64,000 bases of DNA from Thalassospira sp. MCCC 1A03138 (GCF_002115785.1 NZ_JFJY01000001.1:372001-436000); one strand, 5' to 3'; counted from the stretch's first letter, positions 52,822-61,873 are shown. The notes: generated by a model not told the origin, from the letters alone. A program made the numbers and translations.

Positions 52822-55182
52822 ATGTCGTTGACCTCTGCACTGAACAGCGCTGTTTCTGGTTTGAATACCGCACAAGCGCGCATTGCTGTGACGTCATCAA
52901 ATATCTCGAACGTAAATACCATCGGCTATTCGAGAAAGATTTCCCAGCAGGAAACAATCACCCTTAACGGAACTGGCGCGGGCTCGACTGTCTCAAGCAT
53001 ATCGCGGAACATCGACGAGGGCTTGATGAAAACCCTGCGCGCCGAAATGGCTGACGCAGGGCGCACGGAAGTTCGTCTCAATTTTTATCAGAGCCTGCAA
53101 CAAATGTTTGGCTCACCTGAGTCTAACTCCGCGATTAGCCAGCGCATAAGCGAACTTGCTAACGCGATGGATCAAGTTGCGACCTCTCCCGAGCAGAATG
53201 CCCCAAAAATCGAGGTTGTCGAGGCGGCCGAACAAGTTGTGAAATCGTTCGCGACAATGTCTGACCGGTTACAAAGTCTTCGTGCTGAAGCTGACGACCA
53301 AATCGGCGCAGACGTTCGCCGTGCCAATCAGCTTTTGTCCGAAATCGGCCAGCTAAACAGCTCTATTGTACAGCTGAAAAATCTGGGACAGCCAACTGCC
53401 GACTTGCTCGATAAACGAGACAACGCGCTGACCGAGCTGTCCAAAATTATGAATATCAATTCATTTACACGTGGTGACGGTTCAATCGTTGTCATGACGG
53501 GCACCGGTAATCGTGTGCTGCTTGACCGTAATGTTGAACAGCTGACCTTTAATGAAACGTCGAGCTTTTCGGCAGGCTACGGTGGTGACGGATTGTCGCT
53601 GAACGGTGAAGACATCACTGACGAGCTCAAATCCGGCACACTACGCGCCCTATTTGATATGCGTGATACAGAGCTGCCGGAAATGCAGGATCAGATAAAT
53701 GAACTTGCTCAGAACCTGCGTAACGAACTTAATGCAATTCATAATAAAGGCACAGCATTTCCGCCCCCCGCAAACCTCAGCGGAACGCGTCTTGTCAACC
53801 TGGGCGATACAATATCGGCTGCCGGCCCAAGCAACACTGTCCGTATTGCGGCCCTGAATGCCGATGGCTCGCTAACGGCCGGAGCCAGCTACCTTGACCT
53901 TGACCTTGCCGGACTGACACCGCCAACGGTTAATGAAATCATCAATCAGATCAACAGTGCACCGGGTCTCGCGGGACGAATTCAAGCGCGCCTGGAACCC
54001 TCGCCGAGCGGAAAACTCATAATCGAAGGCATCGGTGAAAATAAAGTCGCGATCAACGAAATGGATAGCGCGATTGACGTAAATGGCATCGAAACCAGAG
54101 GCTTCTCACACTACTTTGGGCTGAATGATTTCTTTGCCAGCGACGAAACCGGTGCGACCCTCTATTCATCTCCTGTGAACAACCCCGATGCAGCGCTTTC
54201 TGTAGTTGGAACATTGACGATTAACGGGGTCAATGTTCCCTACACCACTTCAGACAGCATGGCCGATTTGGCGGCGACGATTAACGCTATCCCAGGTCTT
54301 TCGGCAACCGTTATGGAAGATGGAAGCAGAGGCCGACTGAAAATCACTTCCGATAGTGGCGCCAACATCTCTTATTCCGACACGGGAAGTCTCGTATCCA
54401 AACTCGGACTTTCCGAAAACTCACCGTCAACAGCGCTGGGTTTGACCGTAAATAGCTCAATCTCCGACAATCCGGGACGAATTATTCGCGGAGCGATGAA
54501 CGCTTCAAGCTATGCGTCCTCAACAGGACAAACAACAGGCACGGATGCAATTACCGGTCTCACCGGCGGAGACTTGGTCCTTCGCGGCGAGTTCGGCTCA
54601 ACAACAGCCGTGACCTTGGCTTATCCGGCTGGCGCGTCGCTGGACGACATTGCAAATTTGATCAACAACAATGCAACGCTAACTGCTGCGAATGTGACAG
54701 CAGAAGTTCGCTTTGATAGCGGTGTTGGCGGCTATGTCTTGATGATCAATGATTCAAACAAAGATTCTCTGGGACTTGAAGACGCCGGCGGCGGCAACCT
54801 GATCACCGCCATCAACCTCGACATCACAACAGGGTTGAGTTCCGGTGACAATAGCGCAGCGCTCGCAATGGCAGACCTGTTTGACTCTGATGGTATCGAT
54901 TTTGATGCAGCAGGTGGACTGCCAAACCAGAAAACCAGTTTTACCGGCTATGCGGCCTATTTGATTTCGACGAATTCCGCCAAAGCATCAACAGCCAAAA
55001 GTCAGGCAGATTTCAGCGCGACTCAAACTGCCGACCTCAATAACAGGCTGCAAAATATTGCTGGGGTAAACCTAGATGAAGAAATGTCAGACTTGATCAT
55101 CTTGCAGCGTGCATACTCGGCATCGGCAAAAGTTTTTACAACGGTTGACGAGTTGTTCGACAGCCTCATGAACGTCATTTAA
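52822..55182 (+). CDS. flgK: hook-filament junction protein FlgK (HAP1)
   Basis: 786 residues. N-terminal LTSALNSAVSGLNTAQARIA, SSNISNVNTIGYSRKISQQE; C-terminal LNNRLQNIAGVNLDEEMSDL, ILQRAYSASAKVFTTVDELF. The ends are canonical, and the middle (about 320-690) is long with repeated beta-rich D2/D3 modules, e.g. two similar low-complexity segments with INGVNVPYTTSDSMADL and VTLAYPAGASLDDIANLINN. This makes it longer than E. coli FlgK (547 residues). Follows flgN by 14 bases with GAGGT as ribosome site. Confidence 0.96.
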   Translation: MSLTSALNSAVSGLNTAQARIAVTSSNISNVNTIGYSRKISQQETITLNGTGAGSTVSSISRNIDEGLMKTLRAEMADAGRTEVRLNFYQSLQQMFGSPESNSAISQRISELANAMDQVATSPEQNAPKIEVVEAAEQVVKSFATMSDRLQSLRAEADDQIGADVRRANQLLSEIGQLNSSIVQLKNLGQPTADLLDKRDNALTELSKIMNINSFTRGDGSIVVMTGTGNRVLLDRNVEQLTFNETSSFSAGYGGDGLSLNGEDITDELKSGTLRALFDMRDTELPEMQDQINELAQNLRNELNAIHNKGTAFPPPANLSGTRLVNLGDTISAAGPSNTVRIAALNADGSLTAGASYLDLDLAGLTPPTVNEIINQINSAPGLAGRIQARLEPSPSGKLIIEGIGENKVAINEMDSAIDVNGIETRGFSHYFGLNDFFASDETGATLYSSPVNNPDAALSVVGTLTINGVNVPYTTSDSMADLAATINAIPGLSATVMEDGSRGRLKITSDSGANISYSDTGSLVSKLGLSENSPSTALGLTVNSSISDNPGRIIRGAMNASSYASSTGQTTGTDAITGLTGGDLVLRGEFGSTTAVTLAYPAGASLDDIANLINNNATLTAANVTAEVRFDSGVGGYVLMINDSNKDSLGLEDAGGGNLITAINLDITTGLSSGDNSAALAMADLFDSDGIDFDAAGGLPNQKTSFTGYAAYLISTNSAKASTAKSQADFSATQTADLNNRLQNIAGVNLDEEMSDLIILQRAYSASAKVFTTVDELFDSLMNVI

Positions 55183-55211
55183 AGCCTCGCGTAGCGAAGA
55201 GGATATCTATC

Positions 55212-56405
55212 ATGATCGGAAGAGTTGCCACTTTCACCAATCACAATTTGCTGACCAATCAGGCGCTCGGCCAAGCATCTAATATTGTCGATTTACGGAA
55301 CCAGGCATCAAGCGGCTACAAGTCGCGTGATTACGCAGGCATAGCTTCCGAAGCACAGGGTCTTTTGAGCTTCGAAAACAATCTAAATCGCCTAGAACAA
55401 TATAATCGTAATGGTGTGCAAACCTCTTTGCGCCTTAAGAGTATGGAAACAGCAGTGAGCAACATCCTGGAACTTGCAACAGATATGCAAGCCCAGATTC
55501 TGAGTGCAACAAATGCTGATCAGGCAGACGAAGCCGCGATAAATATATCCGCGAGATCGGCTCTTGAGCAACTTGAGGTCTTGCTTAATACAAAACTTGA
55601 TGGCCGCTACCTGTTTGGCGGCTCGGACACCGGAAGCAGTGCAGTTAATTTTGACAATGTAGTCCTGCCTGAAACTCAAATGTCCGAACGATCCGTTGGT
55701 GACGGTACTGCAACACTGGCGAGCCTCGGTGTGACGGCTCCGGGCGGAACACTTGATATCAACGGAACCCTTATTCCCTATACCGATGCTCAAGACGTGC
55801 AAACTTTGGTGAATGACATCAATGCTGCCGGCGCTGGAGCAACAGCGACATTGCGCCAGGATCCCGAAGGCGGCGAGGTAAAGCTGGTGATTGAAGCAAC
55901 AGGCGGCGGGCCGCTGGCAATTGCAGATATCGGCAACCTGCAGACCTCCTTATCAATGGTTAGCGCCCCGAACCCGGCTGCGGACTATGCGTATTACGAG
56001 GGAAACCAACAGAAACTCTCTGCACGGTTGAACGAAGAGTTTACTATTGAATATGGGATCAACGCTGACGAAAGCGCATTTGAGGAATTGATCCGCGGAT
56101 TGAAAATCGCTGCGGAAACAGGAAACCCTGCGTCTCTGAACGTTGCTTTGGGACACGTAAAAAACGCAATTAAATCCCTGACTGATGTTCAAACAAGTAT
56201 CGGGGTCGACTTACACAATACGGAAAATGTTCAATCGCAAAACACTGATCTGAAACTGTTTTACGAGGAAGCGGTTACAAGTTTCGAAGCTGCTGACATC
56301 CCATCGACAATTGCCATTCTCGCGCAGTATGAAACTTCGCTGCAAGCGAGCTATATGGTCCTAAATAAGAGCACACAACTATCCCTTACGGATTATCTTC
56401 GTTGA
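55212..56405 (+). CDS. flgL: hook-filament junction protein FlgL (HAP3)
   Basis: 397 residues. The start MIGRVATFTNHNLLTNQALG, with NLNRLEQYNRNGVQTSLRLK and LDGRYLFGGSDTGSSAVNFD, and the end AQYETSLQASYMVLNKSTQL, identify FlgL. A central insert (TLASLGVTAPGGTLDINGTL) is an extra domain. Follows flgK by 29 bases. Confidence 0.95.
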   Translation: MIGRVATFTNHNLLTNQALGQASNIVDLRNQASSGYKSRDYAGIASEAQGLLSFENNLNRLEQYNRNGVQTSLRLKSMETAVSNILELATDMQAQILSATNADQADEAAINISARSALEQLEVLLNTKLDGRYLFGGSDTGSSAVNFDNVVLPETQMSERSVGDGTATLASLGVTAPGGTLDINGTLIPYTDAQDVQTLVNDINAAGAGATATLRQDPEGGEVKLVIEATGGGPLAIADIGNLQTSLSMVSAPNPAADYAYYEGNQQKLSARLNEEFTIEYGINADESAFEELIRGLKIAAETGNPASLNVALGHVKNAIKSLTDVQTSIGVDLHNTENVQSQNTDLKLFYEEAVTSFEAADIPSTIAILAQYETSLQASYMVLNKSTQLSLTDYLR

Positions 56406-56471
56406 AGCAGTAGGTAAAAAACGCCATATTCAAGATAATTGAGAAATCAGATGATTCTGGAGACCAACATT

Positions 56472-56936
56472 ATGGCCGAAAGCCAGCCGCTCGATGAGCA
56501 GGCCAACAGCGTCGAATTGAATACGCGATTTGGACAGCTGACGCTTGACCGAAGCAAGGCTATCAGCATGAACGCGAAAATGCTGGGTTTTTCGGACAGC
56601 AGTCATTTTGGTTTGATTGATATTCCTGGAAATGCCAAGTTGCCATACAAACTTTGGCAGAGCTACGACAACGAAAACGTTTCATTCATCGTCTATCCAT
56701 ATATGACGGGCAACGAAATTGTCGATTTTCAGGAAATTCAGGACGCAGCAACCCATCACGGGGTAGCGCCAGAAGACGTGGCTGCTGTATTTGTTGTCAA
56801 AATTGACAAGCGCGAAGATGGAAAACTATCTCTAAGTGTCAATCTGCAAGCGCCCATCATCATAGATACTGCCAAACAAACCGCTTGGCAGCATATCTTT
56901 CCGCACAACAAATATCCGGTCGACTTTGCTCTTTAA
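56472..56936 (+). CDS. fliW: flagellar assembly factor FliW
   Basis: 154 residues from MAESQPLDEQANSVELNTRF, with GGAG nine bases upstream. FliW features: HFGLIDIPGNAKLPYKLWQS, DFQEIQDAATHHGVAPEDVA, LSVNLQAPIIIDTAKQTAWQ and a final hydrophobic YPVDFAL. FliW binds CsrA and flagellin in turn; free FliW blocks CsrA so that flagellin is made only when export works. It is placed directly before five flagellin genes with csrA in the same cluster. An ATG at 56451 would add seven residues. Confidence 0.92.
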   Translation: MAESQPLDEQANSVELNTRFGQLTLDRSKAISMNAKMLGFSDSSHFGLIDIPGNAKLPYKLWQSYDNENVSFIVYPYMTGNEIVDFQEIQDAATHHGVAPEDVAAVFVVKIDKREDGKLSLSVNLQAPIIIDTAKQTAWQHIFPHNKYPVDFAL

Positions 56937-56997
56937 TAATCCCCATCTCGATCCCTATGAGATTCTGGGACGAGAAGTTAAAGCTAAAAAGTTTTGA

Positions 56998-57029
56998 AAC
57001 GCTGCCATACTGGCAGCGTTTTTTTTTCA
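56998..57029 (+). terminator. terminator after fliW
   Basis: Perfect AACGCTGCCA / TGGCAGCGTT stem with a 3-base loop and a run of T; 62 bases after fliW. Confidence 0.92.
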
Positions 57030-57226
57030 GCCGATCACAATCATCCCCTACTTGAAATTGCAGGGGCATTTTTTGCCGGGTCCAATAGCGCATGGCGCAA
57101 ATGGGATAATAATATTCCTAGCCAGATCATAGGCCGCTCCTTTCGGACAGAGTCCCCGTCGCTTGACGCTTCACCAGACCCCAAAATAAATGAATAAAAA
57201 CAAATAATTAGCTAGGCATTCAAAAA

Positions 57227-57243
57227 CTGGCACACGTCCTGCA
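57227..57243 (+). promoter_or_regulatory. sigma-54 promoter of the first flagellin gene
   Basis: CTGGCACACGTCCTGCA: -24 CTGGCAC perfect, -12 CTGCA, GG-N10-GC spacing. It gives a leader of about 170 bases. Confidence 0.75.
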
Positions 57244-57422
57244 TAGATGATGGAAACTTTTGTACAAAGACCTCGAAAGTAAGAATTCACGAGCAGGCCG
57301 GATCCAGAAAGAATCTGCGTGCTCACCCGAACCGCCTGATAGCTCAGGCATCGCGAATGGTCACCGACCGTTCAAACAGACCCGATAATGGGATATGTAT
57401 TGATCCAGTTTAGGGGGCACTC

Positions 57423-58259
57423 ATGGCTCTTAACGTAATCTCGAACTACGCAGCCAATGTTGCGCACCGCAACTTGGTCGACTCAGATAACTCGGCAACA
57501 AATTCCCTGGCAAAGCTCTCTTCCGGCAAGCGCGTCATGAACGCCCGCGACGATGCCGCCTCTATGGCCATCGGTTCGCGCCTGAATGCAGAAGTTGCAG
57601 CTTTGAAAGTTGCAACCACCAACGCCACTCAGGCGGGCGCACTCCTGCAAGTCATGGATGGTGCTGTCACAACGATCGACTCGATTCTTGTACGCATGAA
57701 ACAACTTGCAGTGCAGGCCGCATCTGAAAACTTGGGCGCGGCCGAACGCGGTTTCATCAATGGTGAAGCAACACAGCTTGTCGCCGAAATCGAACGTATC
57801 GCACAAGATACTGAATTTAATGGCGTGAAGGTCCTTAACGGTTCTGTGGCATCGCTGGGCTTCAAAGTTGGTACCGGCGCCGTTGCGGCAGAAGACGACC
57901 TGACCTTTACGCTTGTAAACGTGGTTTCCGGTGCTGCTGGCCTTAACATTGCAGCTCTTGATCTTACCACTAAAGCAAACGCCGACACAGGTATTGGTCT
58001 GGTTGATACAGCGATCAACTCCTTGCAGACCGCGCGTGCGTCAATTGGCGTCAACCAGAACCGCCTCGAATTTGCCGCACAAAACCTTCGGACGATCACT
58101 GAAAATAGCGAAAACGCCCGATCTGTCCTTGTCGACCTGGACGTTGCCGCTGAAATGGCCGCCTTCTCGTCGAAACAGGTCCTGATGCAGTCGGGTATCG
58201 CGATGCTTGGTCAGGCGAATCAGATGCCTCAGAATCTTCTGCGCCTGCTGCAAGGTTAA
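57423..58259 (+). CDS. fliC: flagellin 1 (most divergent copy)
   Basis: 278 residues from MALNVISNYAANVAHRNLVD. It has only the D0/D1 helical ends (N-terminal to about 140, C-terminal from about 190: SIGVNQNRLEFAAQNLRTIT, MLGQANQMPQNLLRLLQG) and a small central loop (LGFKVGTGAVAAEDDLTFTL). No D2/D3, so a thin smooth filament. It differs from the other four by MALNV instead of MGLGV, by an extra C-terminal Gly, and by its sigma-54 promoter. It has its own terminator. A likely base-of-filament or early flagellin; this is inferred. Confidence 0.96.
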   Translation: MALNVISNYAANVAHRNLVDSDNSATNSLAKLSSGKRVMNARDDAASMAIGSRLNAEVAALKVATTNATQAGALLQVMDGAVTTIDSILVRMKQLAVQAASENLGAAERGFINGEATQLVAEIERIAQDTEFNGVKVLNGSVASLGFKVGTGAVAAEDDLTFTLVNVVSGAAGLNIAALDLTTKANADTGIGLVDTAINSLQTARASIGVNQNRLEFAAQNLRTITENSENARSVLVDLDVAAEMAAFSSKQVLMQSGIAMLGQANQMPQNLLRLLQG

Positions 58260-58283
58260 CGCACCTCAAACCAAACCTATACG

Positions 58284-58318
58284 AGAAAAACCCCGAGAGA
58301 AATCTTCGGGGCTTTTTC
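58284..58318 (+). terminator. terminator of flagellin 1
   Basis: AAAAACCCCGAGA / TCTTCGGGG hairpin followed by CTTTTT; starts 25 bases after the stop. Confidence 0.85.
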
Positions 58319-58428
58319 TATTTTCATGAATTTTCACAGCATAAACAATTATTTACTTTACGTCCTACGTGGAACCACTTACACGCAAAAAATCTTCTAA
58401 ATGCAGGTTAATACACGCAGAAGAAGCA

Positions 58429-58449
58429 GAGATACTAGGAAGGTATCTC
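58429..58449 (+). promoter_or_regulatory. candidate CsrA-binding hairpin in the flagellin 2 leader
   Basis: Perfect 7-bp stem GAGATAC / GTATCTC with loop TAGGAAG. AGGA presented in a hairpin loop is the classic high-affinity CsrA site. It lies 42 bases upstream of a second GGA at the ribosome site (GTAGGAGC, 58489-58496), the two-site layout used in flagellin repression. Confidence 0.65.
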
Positions 58450-58502
58450 AAAAAATTCGGCATTCCGCTGAACACTCAACAATCCACGTAGGAGCAATGA
58501 CC

Positions 58503-59330
58503 ATGGGTCTTGGTGTTATTTCCAACTACGCCGCAAACGTCGCTCACCGCAACCTTGTTGCATCTGACGCTTCGGCAACAAATTCCCTTGCAAAACTGTC
58601 GTCCGGTAAACGCGTAATGAATGCGCGTGATGATGCTGCCTCTATGGCCATCGGCGCACGTTTGAACGCGGAAGTCGGCGCATTGAAAACCGCCACCACC
58701 AACGCAAGTCAGGCAGGCGCCCTGCTTCAGGTGATGGATGGTGGTATGAATACCATCAACGATATTCTTGTACGCATGAAACAGCTTTCCGTTCAGGCTG
58801 GCTCTGACAACCTCGGTGCAACTGAACGCGGTTACATCAACAACGAGGCGACCGCACTCGCCGCCGAGATCAATCGTATTGCCACCGATACAGAGTTCAA
58901 TGGCGTAAAAGTTTTAAACTCGGCAACAGATCTTGATTTCAAAATCGGCAGTGGCGCTGTTGCAGCAGAAGATGACCTGACCTTCACAACGTCTGACAAT
59001 ACACTTGCAACCCTTACAGGCGGTGGCGCAACAGCAATGGACTCAAAGGCTAATGCTGATATTGCCAGTGCGTCTATTGATACTGCTATTAACGCCCTTC
59101 AAACAAACCGCGCGGCGGTTGGCGTGAACCAGAATCGTCTAGAATTCGCAGCACAGAACCTGCGTACGATTTCTGAAAACAGCGAAAATGCTCGATCAGT
59201 CCTTGTTGACCTTGACGTTGCATCTGAAATGGCAGCTTTCTCATCAAAGCAGGTTTTGATGCAGTCGGGCATCGCGATGCTTGGCCAAGCGAACCAAATG
59301 CCACAAAACCTTATGCGTCTACTGCAGTAA
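58503..59330 (+). CDS. fliC: flagellin 2
   Basis: 275 residues from MGLGVISNYAANVAHRNLVA. GGAG lies 8 bases before this ATG; an ATG at 58497 is too close to the ribosome site. Same two-domain layout as the others; the central loop reads LDFKIGSGAVAAEDDLTFTT-SDNTLATLTGGGATAMDSKA. No sigma-54 site or array-type promoter lies upstream; a weak TAAA-N15-GCAGAAGA sigma-28-like site begins near 58398. The leader bears the hairpin at 58429-58449. Confidence 0.96.
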   Translation: MGLGVISNYAANVAHRNLVASDASATNSLAKLSSGKRVMNARDDAASMAIGARLNAEVGALKTATTNASQAGALLQVMDGGMNTINDILVRMKQLSVQAGSDNLGATERGYINNEATALAAEINRIATDTEFNGVKVLNSATDLDFKIGSGAVAAEDDLTFTTSDNTLATLTGGGATAMDSKANADIASASIDTAINALQTNRAAVGVNQNRLEFAAQNLRTISENSENARSVLVDLDVASEMAAFSSKQVLMQSGIAMLGQANQMPQNLMRLLQ

Positions 59331-59347
59331 TTGCATTCCAATTTCGC

Positions 59348-59381
59348 AAAAAGGCTGGCACTTTTTGCCAGCTTTTTTTTT
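59348..59381 (+). terminator. terminator of flagellin 2
   Basis: AAAGGCTGGCA / TGCCAGCTTTTTTTT hairpin; 17 bases after the stop. Confidence 0.92.
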
Positions 59382-59465
59382 AAATCATTGAAATAGCACC
59401 TTAAAACCATCTCGAAACCCTGAGCTTCCATATATAAAAAAAAATCAATCAACACGCATTTTGCA

Positions 59466-59480
59466 CTAGACACCCGTATA
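59466..59480 (+). promoter_or_regulatory. shared promoter-like motif of flagellin 3
   Basis: CTAGACACCCGTATA, matching the same motif at 60612-60626 and 61777-61791 (CTAGAC[A/T]CC[C/T]GTATA), each 130-132 bases before the start codon. The CCGTATA end is reminiscent of a sigma-28 type -10 element, but no fixed -35 is seen. Confidence 0.5.
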
Positions 59481-59561
59481 GAAATACAGTACTAAAGTGA
59501 TTGTAAGTTGTCTGATGTTAGACCTTACAGATCCGTAGGCAGCACCAAGATGGCGCGCTAC

Positions 59562-59610
59562 GGGATTGGCAAGAAGCCGATTTATATTAATCCAAGTAGG
59601 AGTAAAGACC
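59562..59610 (+). promoter_or_regulatory. conserved structured leader of flagellin 3
   Basis: Leader block shared with flagellins 4 and 5: GGATTGGC-AAGAA-GCC, an AT-rich part, AATCC, then AAGTAGGAGTAAAGACC before ATG. GGATT can pair with AATCC and GGC with GCC. It contains two GGA motifs, one at the ribosome site, so it is a candidate CsrA target. Confidence 0.6.
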
Positions 59611-60438
59611 ATGGGTCTTGGTGTTGTTTCCAACTATGCCGCAAACGTCGCTCACCGTAACCTTGTTGCGTCTGACGCATCGGCAACCAATTCTCTTTCC
59701 AAACTGTCATCCGGTAAACGCGTGATGAATGCGCGTGACGATGCTGCCTCCATGGCGATCGGCGCACGTTTGAACGCGGAAGTCGGCGCCTTGAAAGTTG
59801 CCACCACCAACGCCAGCCAGGCAGGTGCCCTGCTGCAGGTTATGGATGGCGGCATGAACACCATCAATGACATCCTCGTTCGCATGAAACAGCTTGCCGT
59901 GCAGGCAGGCTCGGAAAACCTGGGTGCCACTGAGCGTGGCTATATCAACAACGAAGCAACGGCCCTCGGGAACGAGATCAACCGTATTGCCGCCGACACT
60001 GAATTCAACGGTGTGAAAGTCCTCAACTCTGCAACCGCCCTTGCCTTCAAAATTGGTAGCGGTGCAACTGCAGCCGAGGATGACCTCTCCTTCACGACTT
60101 CTGACAACACTCTTGCGACTCTCACTGGCGGTGGCGCCACTGCAATGGGCACGAAGGCTGCTGCAGATATCGCAAGCGCCTCGATTGATACCGCAATCAA
60201 CACCCTGCAGACCAACCGTGCAGCCGTTGGTGTGAACCAGAACCGTCTGGAGTTCGCGGCACAGAACCTGCGTACCATTTCTGAAAACAGCGAAAACGCC
60301 CGGTCAGTCCTGATCGACCTTGACGTTGCGTCTGAAATGGCTTCTTTCTCATCAAAACAGGTCCTGATGCAGTCGGGTATCGCGATGCTTGGTCAGGCGA
60401 ACCAGATGCCGCAGAACCTTCTGCGTCTGCTGCAGTAA
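59611..60438 (+). CDS. fliC: flagellin 3
   Basis: 275 residues from MGLGVVSNYAANVAHRNLVA with GGAG 8 bases upstream. The central loop FKIGSGATAAEDDLSFTTSD-NTLATLTGGGATAMGTKA is nearly the same as in flagellin 2. The frame runs upstream through the conserved leader, giving a false N-terminal extension to 59566. C-terminal half nearly identical in DNA to flagellin 4. Confidence 0.96.
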   Translation: MGLGVVSNYAANVAHRNLVASDASATNSLSKLSSGKRVMNARDDAASMAIGARLNAEVGALKVATTNASQAGALLQVMDGGMNTINDILVRMKQLAVQAGSENLGATERGYINNEATALGNEINRIAADTEFNGVKVLNSATALAFKIGSGATAAEDDLSFTTSDNTLATLTGGGATAMGTKAAADIASASIDTAINTLQTNRAAVGVNQNRLEFAAQNLRTISENSENARSVLIDLDVASEMASFSSKQVLMQSGIAMLGQANQMPQNLLRLLQ

Positions 60439-60455
60439 TCAAAAACAGCTTCAGC

Positions 60456-60487
60456 AAAAGGCTGGCCATCTTGGCCAGCCTTTTTTT
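60456..60487 (+). terminator. terminator of flagellin 3
   Basis: AAAAGGCTGGCC / GGCCAGCCTTTTTTT hairpin, the same sequence as the terminator of flagellin 4. Confidence 0.93.
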
Positions 60488-60611
60488 ATTTATGTAACCT
60501 GCCCCAAAAAAGCAGATCAGATTCGCACCGATTTTCGTCAATTGATGCACAGCCAAGCCATCACTCAGACAAGCTCGCCATAGCCGGCAAAAGGCTTTTC
60601 AACATTTTTTT

Positions 60612-60626
60612 CTAGACTCCCGTATA
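60612..60626 (+). promoter_or_regulatory. shared promoter-like motif of flagellin 4
   Basis: CTAGACTCCCGTATA, 132 bases before the start codon; second of three copies. Confidence 0.5.
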
Positions 60627-60710
60627 AAAAAATCCTATCTTTTGATTATGTAAGGTCGAATGAATTCAAACCTTACGATCTGCACGCAATTCAGGACGAA
60701 ATGCGCGGCA

Positions 60711-60758
60711 GGATTGGCAAGAAGCCGATTTATATTAATCCAAGTAGGAGTGAAGACC
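60711..60758 (+). promoter_or_regulatory. conserved structured leader of flagellin 4
   Basis: Same leader block as flagellin 3 with GGATTGGC, GCCGATT, AATCC and AAGTAGGAGTGAAGACC; differs from the flagellin 3 copy at one base near the start codon. Confidence 0.6.
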
Positions 60759-61589
60759 ATGGGTCTTGGTGTTATTTCCAACTATGCCGCAAACGTTGCT
60801 CACCGCAACCTTGTTGCGTCTGACGCTTCGGCAACAAATTCCCTTGCAAAACTGTCGTCCGGTAAACGCGTAATGAATGCGCGTGATGATGCTGCCTCTA
60901 TGGCCATCGGTGCACGTTTGAACGCGGAGGTCGGCGCACTTAAAGTTGCTACCACCAACGCCAGCCAGGCGGGCGCGCTCCTGCAGGTGATGGACGGTGG
61001 TATGAACACCATCAACGACATCCTCGTTCGCATGAAACAGCTTGCCGTTCAGGCTGGTTCGGACAACCTGGGTGCCACTGAGCGCGGTTATATCGACAAC
61101 GAAGCAACAGCCCTTGCAAACGAGATTGAACGTATTGCTGATGACACCGAATTCAACGGTGTGAAAGTTTTGAACTCGGCAACCGCCCTCAACTTCAAAA
61201 TTGGTAGCGGCGCAACTGCAGCTGAAGATGATCTGACCTTCACAACCTCTGATGTGACGGCAACGACTCTTGGTATTGATGCAGCGACGATTGACCTGAC
61301 GACGAAGGCCAATGCCGACACCGCCAGCGGCCTGATCGATACCGCAATCAACACCCTGCAAACTGCACGTGCAGGCGTTGGTGTGAACCAGAACCGCTTG
61401 GAGTTCGCAGCACAGAACTTGCGCACCATTTCTGAAAACAGCGAAAACGCCCGGTCAGTCCTGATCGACCTTGACGTTGCATCTGAAATGGCTTCTTTCT
61501 CATCAAAACAGGTCCTGATGCAGTCGGGTATCGCGATGCTGGGTCAAGCAAACCAGATGCCGCAGAACCTTCTGCGTCTGCTGCAGTAA
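60759..61589 (+). CDS. fliC: flagellin 4 (mosaic central region)
   Basis: 276 residues from MGLGVISNYAANVAHRNLVA with GGAG 8 bases upstream. The central region is mixed: LNFKIGSGATAAEDDLTFTT-SD is like flagellins 2 and 3, but IDLTTKANADTASGLIDTAI is like flagellin 1 (LDLTTKANADTGIGLVDTAI). The C-terminal half is nearly identical to flagellin 3. This suggests gene conversion between copies. Confidence 0.96.
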   Translation: MGLGVISNYAANVAHRNLVASDASATNSLAKLSSGKRVMNARDDAASMAIGARLNAEVGALKVATTNASQAGALLQVMDGGMNTINDILVRMKQLAVQAGSDNLGATERGYIDNEATALANEIERIADDTEFNGVKVLNSATALNFKIGSGATAAEDDLTFTTSDVTATTLGIDAATIDLTTKANADTASGLIDTAINTLQTARAGVGVNQNRLEFAAQNLRTISENSENARSVLIDLDVASEMASFSSKQVLMQSGIAMLGQANQMPQNLLRLLQ

Positions 61590-61607
61590 TCAAAAACAGC
61601 TTTCGGC

Positions 61608-61639
61608 AAAAGGCTGGCCATCTTGGCCAGCCTTTTTTT
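61608..61639 (+). terminator. terminator of flagellin 4
   Basis: AAAAGGCTGGCC / GGCCAGCCTTTTTTT hairpin, a copy of the flagellin 3 terminator. Confidence 0.93.
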
Positions 61640-61776
61640 ATTTATCTAACCCGCTCCTTTTCACCTCAAAATCGGATCAGATCCTCACCGATTTTTGTTA
61701 ATTGATGAGCCCCCAGAACACCAAGCAGCGTGAACGCGCGATAACTGTTAAAAAAGACGCTTCGGCATTTTTTTTA

Positions 61777-61791
61777 CTAGACTCCTGTATA
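61777..61791 (+). promoter_or_regulatory. shared promoter-like motif of flagellin 5
   Basis: CTAGACTCCTGTATA, 130 bases before the start codon; third of three copies. Confidence 0.5.
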
Positions 61792-61873
61792 AATATCCCC
61801 TATTTTATCACCGTGAGGTTTAATAAATAAAACTTCGCGCATCTGCGGACATCTCAGGATGAGATGCCCTGCA

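Larger units (their letters stand above)
56937..57422. other. gene-free stretch, 486 bases before the flagellin array
   Basis: Holds the terminator of the flgI-to-fliW run (56998-57029), the sigma-54 promoter at 57227-57243, and a leader of about 170 bases before the first flagellin. The leader can form a GAGCA...TGCTC hairpin around a CCGGATCC core (about 57293-57327) and has further GGA motifs. No gene is apparent. Confidence 0.6.
60439..60758. other. gene-free stretch, 320 bases between flagellins 3 and 4
   Basis: Holds the flagellin 3 terminator (60456-60487), the shared promoter motif (60612-60626) and the conserved leader (60711-60758). No other gene is apparent. Confidence 0.6.

Noticed and set aside
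59566..59610. N-terminal extensions of flagellins 3-5 (reading MARSRFILIQVGVKT or similar)
   Set aside because: They are translations of the conserved untranslated leader; flagellins begin at MGLGV with a ribosome site 8 bases upstream.
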